From an uncultured Lachnospiraceae bacterium (GTDB lineage: Bacteria; Bacillota; Clostridia; Lachnospirales; Lachnospiraceae): a DNA stretch of 64,000 nucleotides. Each line of letters begins with the position of its first letter. Position 1 is the first letter of the stretch. The translations under genes were made by a program, and so were the position numbers. The stretch is from positions 62,001-126,000 of the forward strand of contig CASWVG010000002.1 of the NCBI GenBank assembly GCA_949472775.1. Direction: 5' to 3'. The notes beneath the pieces were generated by a model. It worked only from the letters and a program-made list of their open reading frames with translations. It was not told where the DNA came from and ran no database searches. Below, in pieces: positions 18,410-27,421 of this stretch.

Positions 18410-18579
18410 GGGCGACTGTATCGGAGCAGGTTATAAGGTTTCTGTTTATCTGGGCGCGGATGTATATGCTGCTTTTCCTGTTTTGTCTCTGGTATCTGTA
18501 CATTCGCGCAAGGCTGGTTAAGTCTCTGTGGCGCAGGATGGATTTGATTTTCGCTCATGTCCTTTACAGTCACTGTTGC

Positions 18580-18608
18580 TTGTATATCTAAAGGCTGCAT
18601 GATATAAT
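18580..18608 (+). promoter_or_regulatory. Predicted promoter of dnaE
   Basis: TTGTAT, 17 bases, then TATAAT, 38 bases before the dnaE start. The 236-base gap before dnaE otherwise shows no credible gene. Confidence 0.6.
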
Positions 18609-18645
18609 TTTAGAAAAAATCAGACCTTTCGGGAAGGATACCACT

Positions 18646-21600
18646 ATGGCGTTTGCGCATTTGCATGTCCACACAGAGTTTAGTCTTCTGGACGGTTCCA
18701 ACAAAATAAAAGAGTATGTGAGGTACGTGAAGGAGCTTGGGATGGACAGCGCGGCGATCACGGACCACGGCGTCATGTATGGTGTCGTTGATTTTTATAA
18801 GGCGGCGAAGGAGGCGGGGATCAATCCCGTGATCGGCTGCGAGGTTTATGTGGCGCCCCACTCCCGTTTCGACAGGGAGCTGACGGGCGGCGAGGACCGC
18901 TACTATCATCTGGTTCTTCTGGCGGAGAACAACACGGGCTATGCGAATCTGGTCAAGATCGTAAGCAAGGGTTTTACGGAGGGCTACTACTACAGACCGC
19001 GTGTGGATATGGAGGTGCTGGAGCAGTACCACGAAGGGCTGATCGCGCTCTCGGCATGTCTGGCGGGGGAGGTGCCCCGCTATATCCAGAAGGGCCTTGT
19101 GGACGAGGCAAAGAAAGCGGCGCTTAAATATCAGAATATTTTCGGGAAGGACAATTACTTTCTGGAATTGCAGGATCACGGGATACCGGCGCAGCAGTCG
19201 GTCAATTCCGTGCTTCTTCGCATGAGTAAAGAGCTGGACATCCCGCTTGTGGCGACCAACGACGTGCACTACACTTACGCGCAGGACGCCCAGCCACACG
19301 ACGTCCTTCTCTGTCTGCAGACGGGGAAAAAGGTGGCGGACGAGGACCGTATGCGCTATGAGGGCGGGCAGTATTATGTGAAGAGCGAGGAGGAGATGAA
19401 GGGGCTTTTCCCCTACGCGTGGGAGGCGGTGGAGAACACCCAGCGGATCGCCGACCGCTGTCACGTGGAGATTGAGTTTGGCAATTACAAGGTGCCCCGC
19501 TATGATGCGCCTGAGGGTTACGACTCATGGAGCTATCTGAACAAGCTTTGTCAGGACGGGATGAAGGAGCGCTACCCGGAGGATGACGGTACCTTGCAGG
19601 AGCGTCTGCACTATGAGCTTGACACGATTAAGAATATGGGGTTCGTCGACTACTTCCTGATCGTGTGGGATTATATCAATTTCTGTAGAGAGAACGGGAT
19701 TGCGGTAGGACCGGGCAGAGGCTCGGCGGCGGGGAGCATCGTGTCTTACTGTCTGAAAATAACCAATATTGACCCCATCAAATACAGTCTGCTCTTCGAG
19801 CGTTTTCTGAACCCGGAGCGCGTTTCCATGCCGGATATTGATGTGGACTTCTGCTTTGAGAGAAGACAGGAAGTGATTGACTATGTTGGTCAGAAATATG
19901 GCAGTGACAGGGTGGTGCAGATCGTCACTTTTGGTACGATGGCGGCGAAAGGTGTGATCCGCGATGTGGGCAGGGTGATGGATCTGCCTTACGCTTATGT
20001 GGACCGTCTCGCGAAGATGATCCCCGTTGAGCAGAATCAGGGTGTTTCCATAGACCGTGCCCTGGAGATGAATCCGGAGTTTAAAAGCCTCTATGAGGAG
20101 GACGAGCAGGTGCACAGTCTGATTGATATGTGCAGACGTCTGGAAGGGCTGCCGAGACATACTTCCATGCACGCGGCGGGCGTGGTGATCTGCCCCCGGT
20201 CGGCGGACGAGTTCGTGCCTCTTTCCAGAGGAGCCGACGGCTCCATCACCACCCAGTTTCCCATGACGACCATCGAGGAACTGGGGCTTCTCAAAATGGA
20301 TTTTCTGGGACTTCGGACATTGACGGTGATTCAGAGCGCGGTGCGGCTTGTGGAGCAGAGCAAGGGCATTGTGATAGATATTGACCAGATCGACTACGAC
20401 GACAAGGCGGTGCTCGCCTCCCTCGGAACGGGGCGGACGGACGGCGTGTTCCAGCTGGAAAGCGCCGGGATGAAAAGCTTTATGAAGGAATTAAAGCCCC
20501 AGAGTCTGGAGGATGTGATTGCGGGCATTTCCCTATATCGTCCGGGACCGATGGACTTTATTCCGAAATATATCAAGGGCAAGAACCACCCGGAGACGGT
20601 GACTTACGACTGCCCGCAGCTGGAACCGATTCTTGCGCCCACTTACGGCTGTATCGTGTATCAGGAGCAGGTGATGCAGATCGTGCGGGAGCTGGGCGGT
20701 TATACCATGGGCAGGAGCGATCTGGTGCGCCGTGCCATGAGTAAGAAAAAGCAGTATGTCATGGAGCAGGAGCGGAAAAACTTTACCTACGGGAATCCTG
20801 AGGAGGGGGTGCCCGGCTGTGTGGCGAACGGCATTGACGCGAAAGTGGCGGACCATATTTACGACACCATGATGGATTTTGCCAAGTACGCGTTCAACAA
20901 GTCCCATGCGGCATGTTACGCGGTGGTGGCATACCAGACGGCTTATATGAAGTATTATTATCCGGTGGAGTTTATGGCGGCGCTGATGACTTCTGTGATC
21001 GACAACCCGAGCAAAGTGGCGGAGTACATTATGACAAGCAGGAGCATGGGCATACAGATTCTGCCCCCGGATATCAATGTGGGTGAAAACGGGTTTTCGG
21101 TTGCGGACGGGCAGATCCGTTATGCGCTTTCCGCCATTAAGAGCGTGGGACGTCCCGTGATTGATGCGGTAGTTGCGGAGCGGGAGGCCAGAGGTCCTTA
21201 TTTGAATCTGGGGGATTTTGTGACACGAGTGACAGACCGTGACCTGAATAAGCGCATTGTGGAACATTTCATAAAAGCGGGCGCCATGGACAGCCTTGGC
21301 GGTACGAGAAAGCAGCTTTTGAGCGTGTACCTTCAAGTGATGGACGGCATTCAGCAGAACCGCAAGAACAATCTGGCGGGTCAGATTTCTCTCTTTGATA
21401 TCGCTGACGAGGCGGACAAGGTAGACTATCGGGTCAGTCTTCCCGATGTGGGCGAGTATTCCAGGGAGATGATGCTCGCTTTTGAGAAGGAAGTGCTGGG
21501 TATCTATATCAGCGGTCATCCGCTGGAGGAATACAGGGAAACGTGGAAAAAGAATATCACGAACACCACGGCGGATTTTATGCTGGATGAGGAAACCGGG

Positions 21601-22101
21601 GAGACGAGGGTTTCGGACGGCGCGAAGACCACCATCGGCGGCATGATTACGGAGAAAAAGATCAAGTACACCAAGAATGAGAAAGTGATGGCGTTTCTGC
21701 AGGTGGAGGATCTGGTGGGCTCCGTGGAGGTCATTGTTTTTCCGAGGGATTATGAGAAGTACGGCAATGCGGTGATGGAGGACAGCAAGGTCTTTATCAG
21801 GGGCAGGGTATCTGTGGAGGAGGATAAGGATGCGAAGCTGGTCTGTGAACAGATCACGACTTTTGAGCAGATGCCGAAAAAGCTCTGGATCAAATTCCCT
21901 ACAATGGAAGCGTACGAGGAGAAGAAGGATGTGCTTTTCGATATTTTGCGTGAGGCGGAGGGGACAGACAGTGTGATCATATACGTGGAAAATCCGAGGG
22001 CGAAGAACCATCTGCCGGCTAATTGGAACGTGTCGGCGCAGGCGGCGCTGATTGCGAAGCTGGAGGCGGCCTTTGGGGAGGGGAACGTAAAGGTAGTATA
22101 A
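18646..22101 (+). CDS. dnaE: DNA polymerase III alpha subunit, DnaE type
   Basis: This is a replicative C-family DNA polymerase of 1151 residues. An N-terminal PHP domain (FAHLHVHTEFSLLDG, ITDHGVMYG) leads into the polymerase core with PGRGSAAGSIVSYCL and the catalytic aspartates in MPDIDVDFCFERR. Next come a helix-hairpin-helix region and an OB domain (about 1000-1085). In Gram-positive bacteria DnaE extends primers alongside PolC. Length and order are those of the DnaE1/DnaE3 class. In many clostridia pfkA follows directly; here a chemoreceptor gene separates them. Confidence 0.97.
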   Translation: MAFAHLHVHTEFSLLDGSNKIKEYVRYVKELGMDSAAITDHGVMYGVVDFYKAAKEAGINPVIGCEVYVAPHSRFDRELTGGEDRYYHLVLLAENNTGYANLVKIVSKGFTEGYYYRPRVDMEVLEQYHEGLIALSACLAGEVPRYIQKGLVDEAKKAALKYQNIFGKDNYFLELQDHGIPAQQSVNSVLLRMSKELDIPLVATNDVHYTYAQDAQPHDVLLCLQTGKKVADEDRMRYEGGQYYVKSEEEMKGLFPYAWEAVENTQRIADRCHVEIEFGNYKVPRYDAPEGYDSWSYLNKLCQDGMKERYPEDDGTLQERLHYELDTIKNMGFVDYFLIVWDYINFCRENGIAVGPGRGSAAGSIVSYCLKITNIDPIKYSLLFERFLNPERVSMPDIDVDFCFERRQEVIDYVGQKYGSDRVVQIVTFGTMAAKGVIRDVGRVMDLPYAYVDRLAKMIPVEQNQGVSIDRALEMNPEFKSLYEEDEQVHSLIDMCRRLEGLPRHTSMHAAGVVICPRSADEFVPLSRGADGSITTQFPMTTIEELGLLKMDFLGLRTLTVIQSAVRLVEQSKGIVIDIDQIDYDDKAVLASLGTGRTDGVFQLESAGMKSFMKELKPQSLEDVIAGISLYRPGPMDFIPKYIKGKNHPETVTYDCPQLEPILAPTYGCIVYQEQVMQIVRELGGYTMGRSDLVRRAMSKKKQYVMEQERKNFTYGNPEEGVPGCVANGIDAKVADHIYDTMMDFAKYAFNKSHAACYAVVAYQTAYMKYYYPVEFMAALMTSVIDNPSKVAEYIMTSRSMGIQILPPDINVGENGFSVADGQIRYALSAIKSVGRPVIDAVVAEREARGPYLNLGDFVTRVTDRDLNKRIVEHFIKAGAMDSLGGTRKQLLSVYLQVMDGIQQNRKNNLAGQISLFDIADEADKVDYRVSLPDVGEYSREMMLAFEKEVLGIYISGHPLEEYRETWKKNITNTTADFMLDEETGETRVSDGAKTTIGGMITEKKIKYTKNEKVMAFLQVEDLVGSVEVIVFPRDYEKYGNAVMEDSKVFIRGRVSVEEDKDAKLVCEQITTFEQMPKKLWIKFPTMEAYEEKKDVLFDILREAEGTDSVIIYVENPRAKNHLPANWNVSAQAALIAKLEAAFGEGNVKVV

Positions 22102-22146
22102 ATTGTAATACAATTTTTTAAAAAGAATATCTTTTTTCATATTTCT

Positions 22147-22175
22147 TTGCTTTTCTACACAAATAGGCGTATAAT
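22147..22175 (+). promoter_or_regulatory. Predicted promoter of the Cache-domain chemoreceptor
   Basis: TTGCTT, 17 bases, then TATAAT, 48 bases before ATG 22223. A short AT-rich hairpin (AAATTGT/ACAATTT) followed by T residues at 22100-22120 may end the dnaE transcript. Confidence 0.65.
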
Positions 22176-22222
22176 TTAATGTAATTACTTGTGAGATGCA
22201 AATGTGTGAAAGGAGAGGTTCT

Positions 22223-24043
22223 ATGGAAGGGAAGAGTACAAAAGAGAATAGCAGGAGAAAAGGGTTTCGAAGTCTTACGGTGATGTTGATTTTAACCATC
22301 TGCCTCATGGTGTTTGTTCCGGTTGTCGCGCTGGTTGGCCTGGGGATGTATCAGATCAGCGAATCGTCGGAGGAATCGGTGGAGTTGTATGAGACTTCCA
22401 TGACGGAAGGCTATCAGACGGAAATCAAATCCCAGGTGCAGGGAGCACTTGCGGTCATACAGAGTTACTACGATAAGAGCCAGAGCGGCGAGCTGACCGA
22501 GGAGGAAGCGCAGACGCTTGCGAGAAACGCGGTACGCGCCATGCGGTATCGGGATGACTCGTCAGGTTACCTGTGGATAGACGGGGTGGATTACACGCTG
22601 GTGGTACACCCGATTCTGACAGAGCAGGAGGGGAACAACAGGTACGACATGACAGATCAGAACGGCGTCAAGGTGACGCAGAATATCGTGGCAACCGCAC
22701 AGGCAGGCGGCGGTTACAACGAATTCTACTTCACAAAGGCGGACGGTGTGACGGTAGCGCCAAAGCTTGCGTATTCCCAACTGTTTCAGCCATGGGGCTG
22801 GGCGGTTGCCACCGGAAATTATGTGGATGACATGAACGCGCAGATTGACAGTGTGAAAGTGGGAATCAACAAAAAGTTTTCAAGTATGTTAACGATGTAT
22901 GCTGTCACGGCTGTTGTTATGCTGATTGCGGCGCTGCTTATATCCGCTCTGACAGGTGTCCGTATTACCAAGGACGTGAAGGTGTTAAATGCCAATCTGA
23001 GTCAGATTGCGGAGGGAAATTTGAAGCTGAGTATCAATCCCGGGCTTTTGCAGCGGGCAGATGAGATCGGCGCGATGGCGCGGTCCCTTGAAAATGTCCA
23101 CAAAGCTTTGACAGATATGCTTGGAAATGTGATTCACACAGGACAGAGCCTGAACCAGAGCAGTGAAAAGTTCAATGAAAAGTTTGAAAATATTTCAGAC
23201 AGCATCCGGGATACCAATCAGGCTATCGATGATCTGGCACAGGGGGCAACCAACCAGGCAAACGATACGGAGACGGTAAACGGAAAGATTGCGGAGCTTG
23301 ACAAGGTTATAGAGACGGAGAAAAATGATATTTATAAACTGGAAGAGACGGTATCTTCCATGACAGGACATTCAAAAGGCGCTTCAGAAAGTATCAGCGA
23401 ATTGGAACAGATTACAAGGACGACCATTGACACAATCAACATCGTATCTGAACAGACTAATCGAAATAACGACTCTGCTGTACATATCAATAAAGCGATA
23501 GAAATTATCAAAGGGCTTGCAAATCAGACTAATCTACTTTCACTCAATGCCAGTATAGAAGCTGCCAGAGCGGGAGAATCCGGAAGAGGATTTGCCGTGG
23601 TGGCAGAAGAGATCAGAAATCTTTCCGAAGAGTCATCCAACAATGCGCTGGAGATTGAACGGATTGTAAAGGATCTGGTCGGTAATATTGTCAGTTCGGT
23701 CAGCAAAATGAATGAAGTGATGGCTAACGTGCAGAAACAGCAGAAGTGTCTGCAGGATACAAGGGAGGCGTTCGACCGCCTGACGGAAGAAGTTTCTCTC
23801 GTAGGGGATGTGAGCAGTGAGATCAATGAGCAGACACAGATTCTCGACAGGCTGAAAGGGATTGTGACTGATTCAGTCAACAGTCTTGCCAGCGTGGTGG
23901 AAGAAAACGCGGCATCTACCGAGGAGACAAGTGCAGGTATGACGCTTCTGTCAGATACCATCGCGGAATGCACGGAGGATACTTTCCACCTGGTTGAGCT
24001 GAGCCACCTGTTGAATGAACAGGCAAGTAAATTCCAACTGTAG
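22223..24043 (+). CDS. Methyl-accepting chemotaxis protein with single Cache sensor
   Basis: This 606-residue membrane receptor has helices at about 15-40 and 225-250 flanking an extracellular sCache_2-type domain ([33 protein letters not shown]). HAMP and an MCP signalling domain follow, with tip [20 protein letters not shown] and [15 protein letters not shown]. Such Cache domains often bind small organic acids or amines; the ligand here is unknown. ATG 22223 follows AAGGAGAGG, while the track ATG at 22196 lies upstream of that site. Its own promoter and position between dnaE and pfkA suggest insertion into an otherwise conserved neighbourhood. Confidence 0.94.
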   Translation: MEGKSTKENSRRKGFRSLTVMLILTICLMVFVPVVALVGLGMYQISESSEESVELYETSMTEGYQTEIKSQVQGALAVIQSYYDKSQSGELTEEEAQTLARNAVRAMRYRDDSSGYLWIDGVDYTLVVHPILTEQEGNNRYDMTDQNGVKVTQNIVATAQAGGGYNEFYFTKADGVTVAPKLAYSQLFQPWGWAVATGNYVDDMNAQIDSVKVGINKKFSSMLTMYAVTAVVMLIAALLISALTGVRITKDVKVLNANLSQIAEGNLKLSINPGLLQRADEIGAMARSLENVHKALTDMLGNVIHTGQSLNQSSEKFNEKFENISDSIRDTNQAIDDLAQGATNQANDTETVNGKIAELDKVIETEKNDIYKLEETVSSMTGHSKGASESISELEQITRTTIDTINIVSEQTNRNNDSAVHINKAIEIIKGLANQTNLLSLNASIEAARAGESGRGFAVVAEEIRNLSEESSNNALEIERIVKDLVGNIVSSVSKMNEVMANVQKQQKCLQDTREAFDRLTEEVSLVGDVSSEINEQTQILDRLKGIVTDSVNSLASVVEENAASTEETSAGMTLLSDTIAECTEDTFHLVELSHLLNEQASKFQL

Positions 24044-24058
24044 GACGGATAAAAAACG

Positions 24059-24087
24059 TTGAAAATCCTCTGCCGATAATGTAAAAT
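24059..24087 (+). promoter_or_regulatory. Predicted promoter of pfkA
   Basis: TTGAAA, 17 bases, then TAAAAT, about 33 bases before the first ATG of pfkA. Confidence 0.65.
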
Positions 24088-24119
24088 ACTATTAGAATTT
24101 TAGAAAAAACAGGAAAGGC

Positions 24120-25100
24120 ATGGGTATCGGTATGGCGAAGCAGATCAAAACTATCGGCGTGCTGACCAGCGGGGGAGACGCGCCGGGTATGAATGCGGCG
24201 ATCCGCGCGGTGGTCAGAAAAGGAATCGCTAACGGGGTCAAAGTGAAAGGGATTAAGAAGGGATATCAAGGCCTCCTGAATGAAGAAATCATCGACATGG
24301 AGAAATGGACGGTATCAGACACGATCCAGCGCGGTGGTACGATTCTTGGCACGGCACGCTGCCACGAGTTCCGCACGGATGAGGGACAGCAGAAGGGCGC
24401 GGATATCTGCCATAAGCACGGCATCGACGGCCTTGTGGTAATTGGCGGTGACGGTTCCTACCGCGGTGCGCAGGCACTGTCGAGACACGGCATCAACACC
24501 ATCGGCATACCGGGAACGATTGACCTGGATATCGCCTGCACAGAGTACACCATCGGTTTTGATACGGCGATCAATACGGCGATGCAGGCCATTGATAAGG
24601 TAAGGGACACCTCGTCCTCCCACGAGCGGTGCAGTATCATTGAGGTTATGGGCAGGAACGCGGGATATATCGCGCTCTGGTGTGGTATTTCCAACGGCGC
24701 GGAAGACATTCTTCTCCCGGAGAAGTACGATTACAACGAACAGCAGATCATCAATAATATCATCGCCAACAGGAAAAAGGGCAAGACCCACCATCTGATC
24801 ATAAACGCGGAGGGCATCGGTCACTCCACTTCCATGGCGAGACGAATCGAGGCGGCTACGGGCATTGAGACGAGAGCGACGATTCTTGGATACATGCAGC
24901 GCGGCGGTTCACCTACCTGTAAAGACCGTTATTATGCTTCGATTATGGGTTGTTATGCGGCGGATATCCTCTGCGAGGGTAAGACGAACCGGGTGGTCGG
25001 TTACCAGCACGGCGAGTTTATGGACTTCGATATCGAGGAGGCGCTGAACATGGAGAAGGGGATTCCGGATTATCCCTACGAAATGTCGAAGATATTATAA
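24120..25100 (+). CDS. pfkA: ATP-dependent 6-phosphofructokinase
   Basis: PfkA phosphorylates fructose-6-phosphate, the committed step of glycolysis. The nucleotide loop LTSGGDAPGMNAAIRAVV, the IGGDGSYRGA motif (Gly after GGD, typical of ATP use rather than PPi), MGRNAGYIALWCG and LGYMQRGGSP are all present. The catalytic loop reads PGTIDLDI instead of the usual GTIDNDI; both aspartates remain. Length is 326 residues from ATG 24120 (AGGA 5 bases upstream) or 322 from ATG 24132, which matches the usual N-terminus better. A terminator follows. Confidence 0.95.
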   Translation: MGIGMAKQIKTIGVLTSGGDAPGMNAAIRAVVRKGIANGVKVKGIKKGYQGLLNEEIIDMEKWTVSDTIQRGGTILGTARCHEFRTDEGQQKGADICHKHGIDGLVVIGGDGSYRGAQALSRHGINTIGIPGTIDLDIACTEYTIGFDTAINTAMQAIDKVRDTSSSHERCSIIEVMGRNAGYIALWCGISNGAEDILLPEKYDYNEQQIINNIIANRKKGKTHHLIINAEGIGHSTSMARRIEAATGIETRATILGYMQRGGSPTCKDRYYASIMGCYAADILCEGKTNRVVGYQHGEFMDFDIEEALNMEKGIPDYPYEMSKIL

Positions 25101-25155
25101 TTGCGGGGCGTTGGCCTGGGAGTGTGGAAACATTAGAAAATATGGAGTTTGGATT

Positions 25156-25190
25156 TCCCCGTGGATGGACACGTCTGCGGGGATTTTCTT
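25156..25190 (+). terminator. Rho-independent terminator after pfkA
   Basis: TCCCCG pairs with CGGGGA across a 16-base loop region, followed by TTTTCTTTCTT. It overlaps the artificial N-terminal extension of the next track ORF, which supports the later start of that gene. Confidence 0.6.
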
Positions 25191-25225
25191 TCTTATACGC
25201 ACGCCCGTGCCGGATGGAGGAAACA

Positions 25226-26020
25226 ATGATTACAAGTATGCATAACAAAGCCGTAAAAGAGGTGGTAGCTCTGCTCGGAAAGAAGAGAGAACGGGAAAGA
25301 CAGGGTCTCTTCGTGGTGGAGGGTGGGAAAATGTTCGGCGAAGCCCCGGCGGAATGGATCAGCCGGGTGTATCTTGCGCAGAGCGCCGAAAAGGAAATGT
25401 ACGCGCAGTATGGGGATAAACTGTCCGGGCTTCCCTGCGAGATTGTGGCGGATGAGGTGTTTGCTAAAATGTCGGACACGGTGACACCGCAGGGCATTCT
25501 CTGCCTTGTACGGCAGCGGCGCTATCATATAGAAGAAACGCTGCGGGACGCAGATGAAAAACGCATGTTATTTATCATACTGGAGGATATACAGGATCCG
25601 GGAAATCTTGGCACCATCTTTCGGACGGCGGAGGCAGCAGGCGTGGACTGTGTGATTATGAGCAGCCGGACTGCGGACATCTACAATCCCAAGACCATCC
25701 GTTCCACAATGGGGGCGGTTTACCGGGTACCTTTTCTCTACACGGAGGATATCTCTTCCGTCATAGAGATGCTGCGGGAGCGGGGGACGACGGTTTACGC
25801 GGCGCATCTGGGGGCACATAACTTTTATGACGCGTATGACTACCAAAAAAGCACAGCGTTTCTGATTGGGAACGAGGCGAATGGTCTACGGGATGAGACG
25901 GCGGGATGCGCGGATGCGCTTATTGGCATTCCCATGGAGGGAAAGGTGGAATCTTTAAATGCAGCCGTAGCTTCTTCAATTCTGCTTTATGAAGCATATC
26001 GGCAGAGAAGAAACGGATAA
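25226..26020 (+). CDS. TrmH/SpoU-family RNA 2'-O-methyltransferase
   Basis: This SPOUT-class SAM-dependent methyltransferase of 264 residues probably acts on 23S rRNA (RlmB/TsnR-like). An N-terminal substrate-binding domain (RERERQGLFVVEGGKMF) precedes the SPOUT knot with LEDIQDPGNLGTIFRTAEA, FLIGNEANGLRDE and IPMEGKVESLNAAVASSILLY, the three family motifs. ATG 25226 has GGAGG 6 bases upstream; the track start at 25124 runs through a terminator and is wrong. The exact target nucleotide cannot be assigned. Confidence 0.92.
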   Translation: MITSMHNKAVKEVVALLGKKRERERQGLFVVEGGKMFGEAPAEWISRVYLAQSAEKEMYAQYGDKLSGLPCEIVADEVFAKMSDTVTPQGILCLVRQRRYHIEETLRDADEKRMLFIILEDIQDPGNLGTIFRTAEAAGVDCVIMSSRTADIYNPKTIRSTMGAVYRVPFLYTEDISSVIEMLRERGTTVYAAHLGAHNFYDAYDYQKSTAFLIGNEANGLRDETAGCADALIGIPMEGKVESLNAAVASSILLYEAYRQRRNG

Positions 26021-26032
26021 ATCATGATTTAA

Positions 26033-26257
26033 CAATTAAATACGACCTGGATTTTCATCTGTAGCCCACAATGGCAGGGAAATCTGAAAACCCTTCTGCA
26101 GGCAAGGCTGTCTTTTGACAATAACACGCGTTATCAATGGGAAAGCCTGGAAAATATCAATGAATCAGAAGGAGGGATATCTGCCGGATGGACAGAGAAA
26201 AAACAGGGGTTTTTTTATGAACTGGTTTCTGGGGACAAAGAGAAAAGTTATATATAA
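26033..26257 (+). pseudogene. Possible gene remnant without start codon
   Basis: In the 308-base gap before proC one frame stays open for 74 codons and ends at TAA 26255-26257. It contains no ATG, GTG or TTG start near its 5' end, so it is absent from the ORF track. The translation looks protein-like (for example SFDNNTRYQWESLENINE, WTEKKQGFFYEL), with a rich mix of aromatic and charged residues. It may be the tail of a decayed gene. I cannot name the family, and chance is not excluded. Confidence 0.35.
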
Positions 26258-26328
26258 ATTTAAAGTTATAGTTGTGTTACATGGTGGCGGATAAACGAAA
26301 GCTGACCGGGAAAGGAAGGGGACGGTGT

Positions 26329-27123
26329 ATGAAAATCGGATTTATCGGACTTGGAAATATGGCGCGTGCCATAATTGGCGGTATGCTGGAGCAGGGGATT
26401 GTGTTTGCGGAGGAGATCTGCGGCAGCGCGAAAACACAGAAGACGCGTGATGCGGTCCGGGAGCAGTTTGGTATTGATGTGAAGGCATCCAACGCGGCGG
26501 TGGCGGAGGAGGCACAGACATTGATTCTGGCGGTGAAACCGCAGTATCTGGCGGGGGTGATTGCGGAGATCAAAGACGCGGTACAGCCGGACACACTGAT
26601 TATCAGCATTGCGGCCGGCAAAACAATAGAATGGCTGGAGCATGCTTTTGGAAGAAGAGTGAAAATGGTGCGCTGTATGCCGAATACCCCGGCGCTTGTG
26701 GGGGAGGGCTGCACGGGTGTCTGTGTAAACGGCGCAGTATCTGAGGAGGAGACGAAGTACAGCCTCCGGCTGATGGGGAGTTTCGGGAAGGCAAGTCTGG
26801 TGGAGGAGCGGCTGATGGACGCCGTGGGGGCGGTGAGCGGTTCTTCTCCGGCCTACGTGTTCCTTTTCATAGAAGCTATGGCTGACGCGGGCGTGGCTGC
26901 GGGTATGCCAAGAGCGCAGGCTTATGAGTTTGCGGCTCAGGCGGTATACGGAAGTGCGAAGCTTGTGCTGGAGACGGGGAAACATCCCGGCGAGTTAAAG
27001 GATATGGTATGTTCTCCGGGGGGCACCACGATAGAAGGCCTTCGCGTGTTGGAGGAAGCCGGTTTCCGTGGCGCGGTGATGGACGCGCTGCTGGCGGCGG
27101 TGGAGAAGTCCGGAAAACTGTAG
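26329..27123 (+). CDS. proC: Pyrroline-5-carboxylate reductase
   Basis: ProC reduces 1-pyrroline-5-carboxylate to L-proline with NAD(P)H, the last step of proline synthesis. The protein is 264 residues, as usual. It has a Rossmann start (IGFIGLGNMARAIIGGM) and the C-terminal dimerisation/active-site segment AVSGSSPAYVFLFIEAMADA and PGGTTIEGLRVLEE. ATG 26329 follows AAAGGAAGGGG. The track's 19-residue extension from 26272 has no support. No proA or proB is in the window. Confidence 0.96.
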   Translation: MKIGFIGLGNMARAIIGGMLEQGIVFAEEICGSAKTQKTRDAVREQFGIDVKASNAAVAEEAQTLILAVKPQYLAGVIAEIKDAVQPDTLIISIAAGKTIEWLEHAFGRRVKMVRCMPNTPALVGEGCTGVCVNGAVSEEETKYSLRLMGSFGKASLVEERLMDAVGAVSGSSPAYVFLFIEAMADAGVAAGMPRAQAYEFAAQAVYGSAKLVLETGKHPGELKDMVCSPGGTTIEGLRVLEEAGFRGAVMDALLAAVEKSGKL

Positions 27124-27278
27124 TTTAGGGCTGCGAAACAGCGGAGAGCGCCGGAGGTGTGAATGGCGTGATCTGAACGGCGGCAGATTGTCGCGCCAGG
27201 ATTGTGTCGGAACATCTTGTGCTTTGTAAAAAAATAGTAACAAAATATAGAGATAAAACAGGACCAAATTGTATAAAC

Positions 27279-27307
27279 TTGACAAAGAATAGGCGTTTTG
27301 CTAAAAT
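27279..27307 (+). promoter_or_regulatory. Predicted sigma-A promoter of the SleB-like hydrolase gene
   Basis: TTGACA, 17 bases, then TAAAAT, leaving an AT-rich leader of about 110 bases with a repeated TTGTAACAAT motif. Apart from this, the 298-base gap shows nothing. Confidence 0.75.
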
Positions 27308-27421
27308 AATCCATATTTAACCGAATTGTAACAATTTTGTAACAATCTTTATCTTTTTCGGTTTATAGGAAATCATAATATTTTTTATATTTTCTGTATG
27401 GATGAAGATGGAGGGATGTTT

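Noticed and set aside
18406-18591. 61-codon ORF with a hydrophobic stretch overlapping the permease stop
   Set aside because: The start is a GTG with no ribosome-binding site inside the preceding gene, and the sequence looks like read-through of intergenic DNA.
20533-22308. 591-codon minus-strand ORF opposite dnaE, and similar long antisense ORFs (1287-2102, 55929-57233)
   Set aside because: They are frame shadows of strong coding regions, with His/Arg/Leu-rich translations and no family motifs or ribosome-binding sites.
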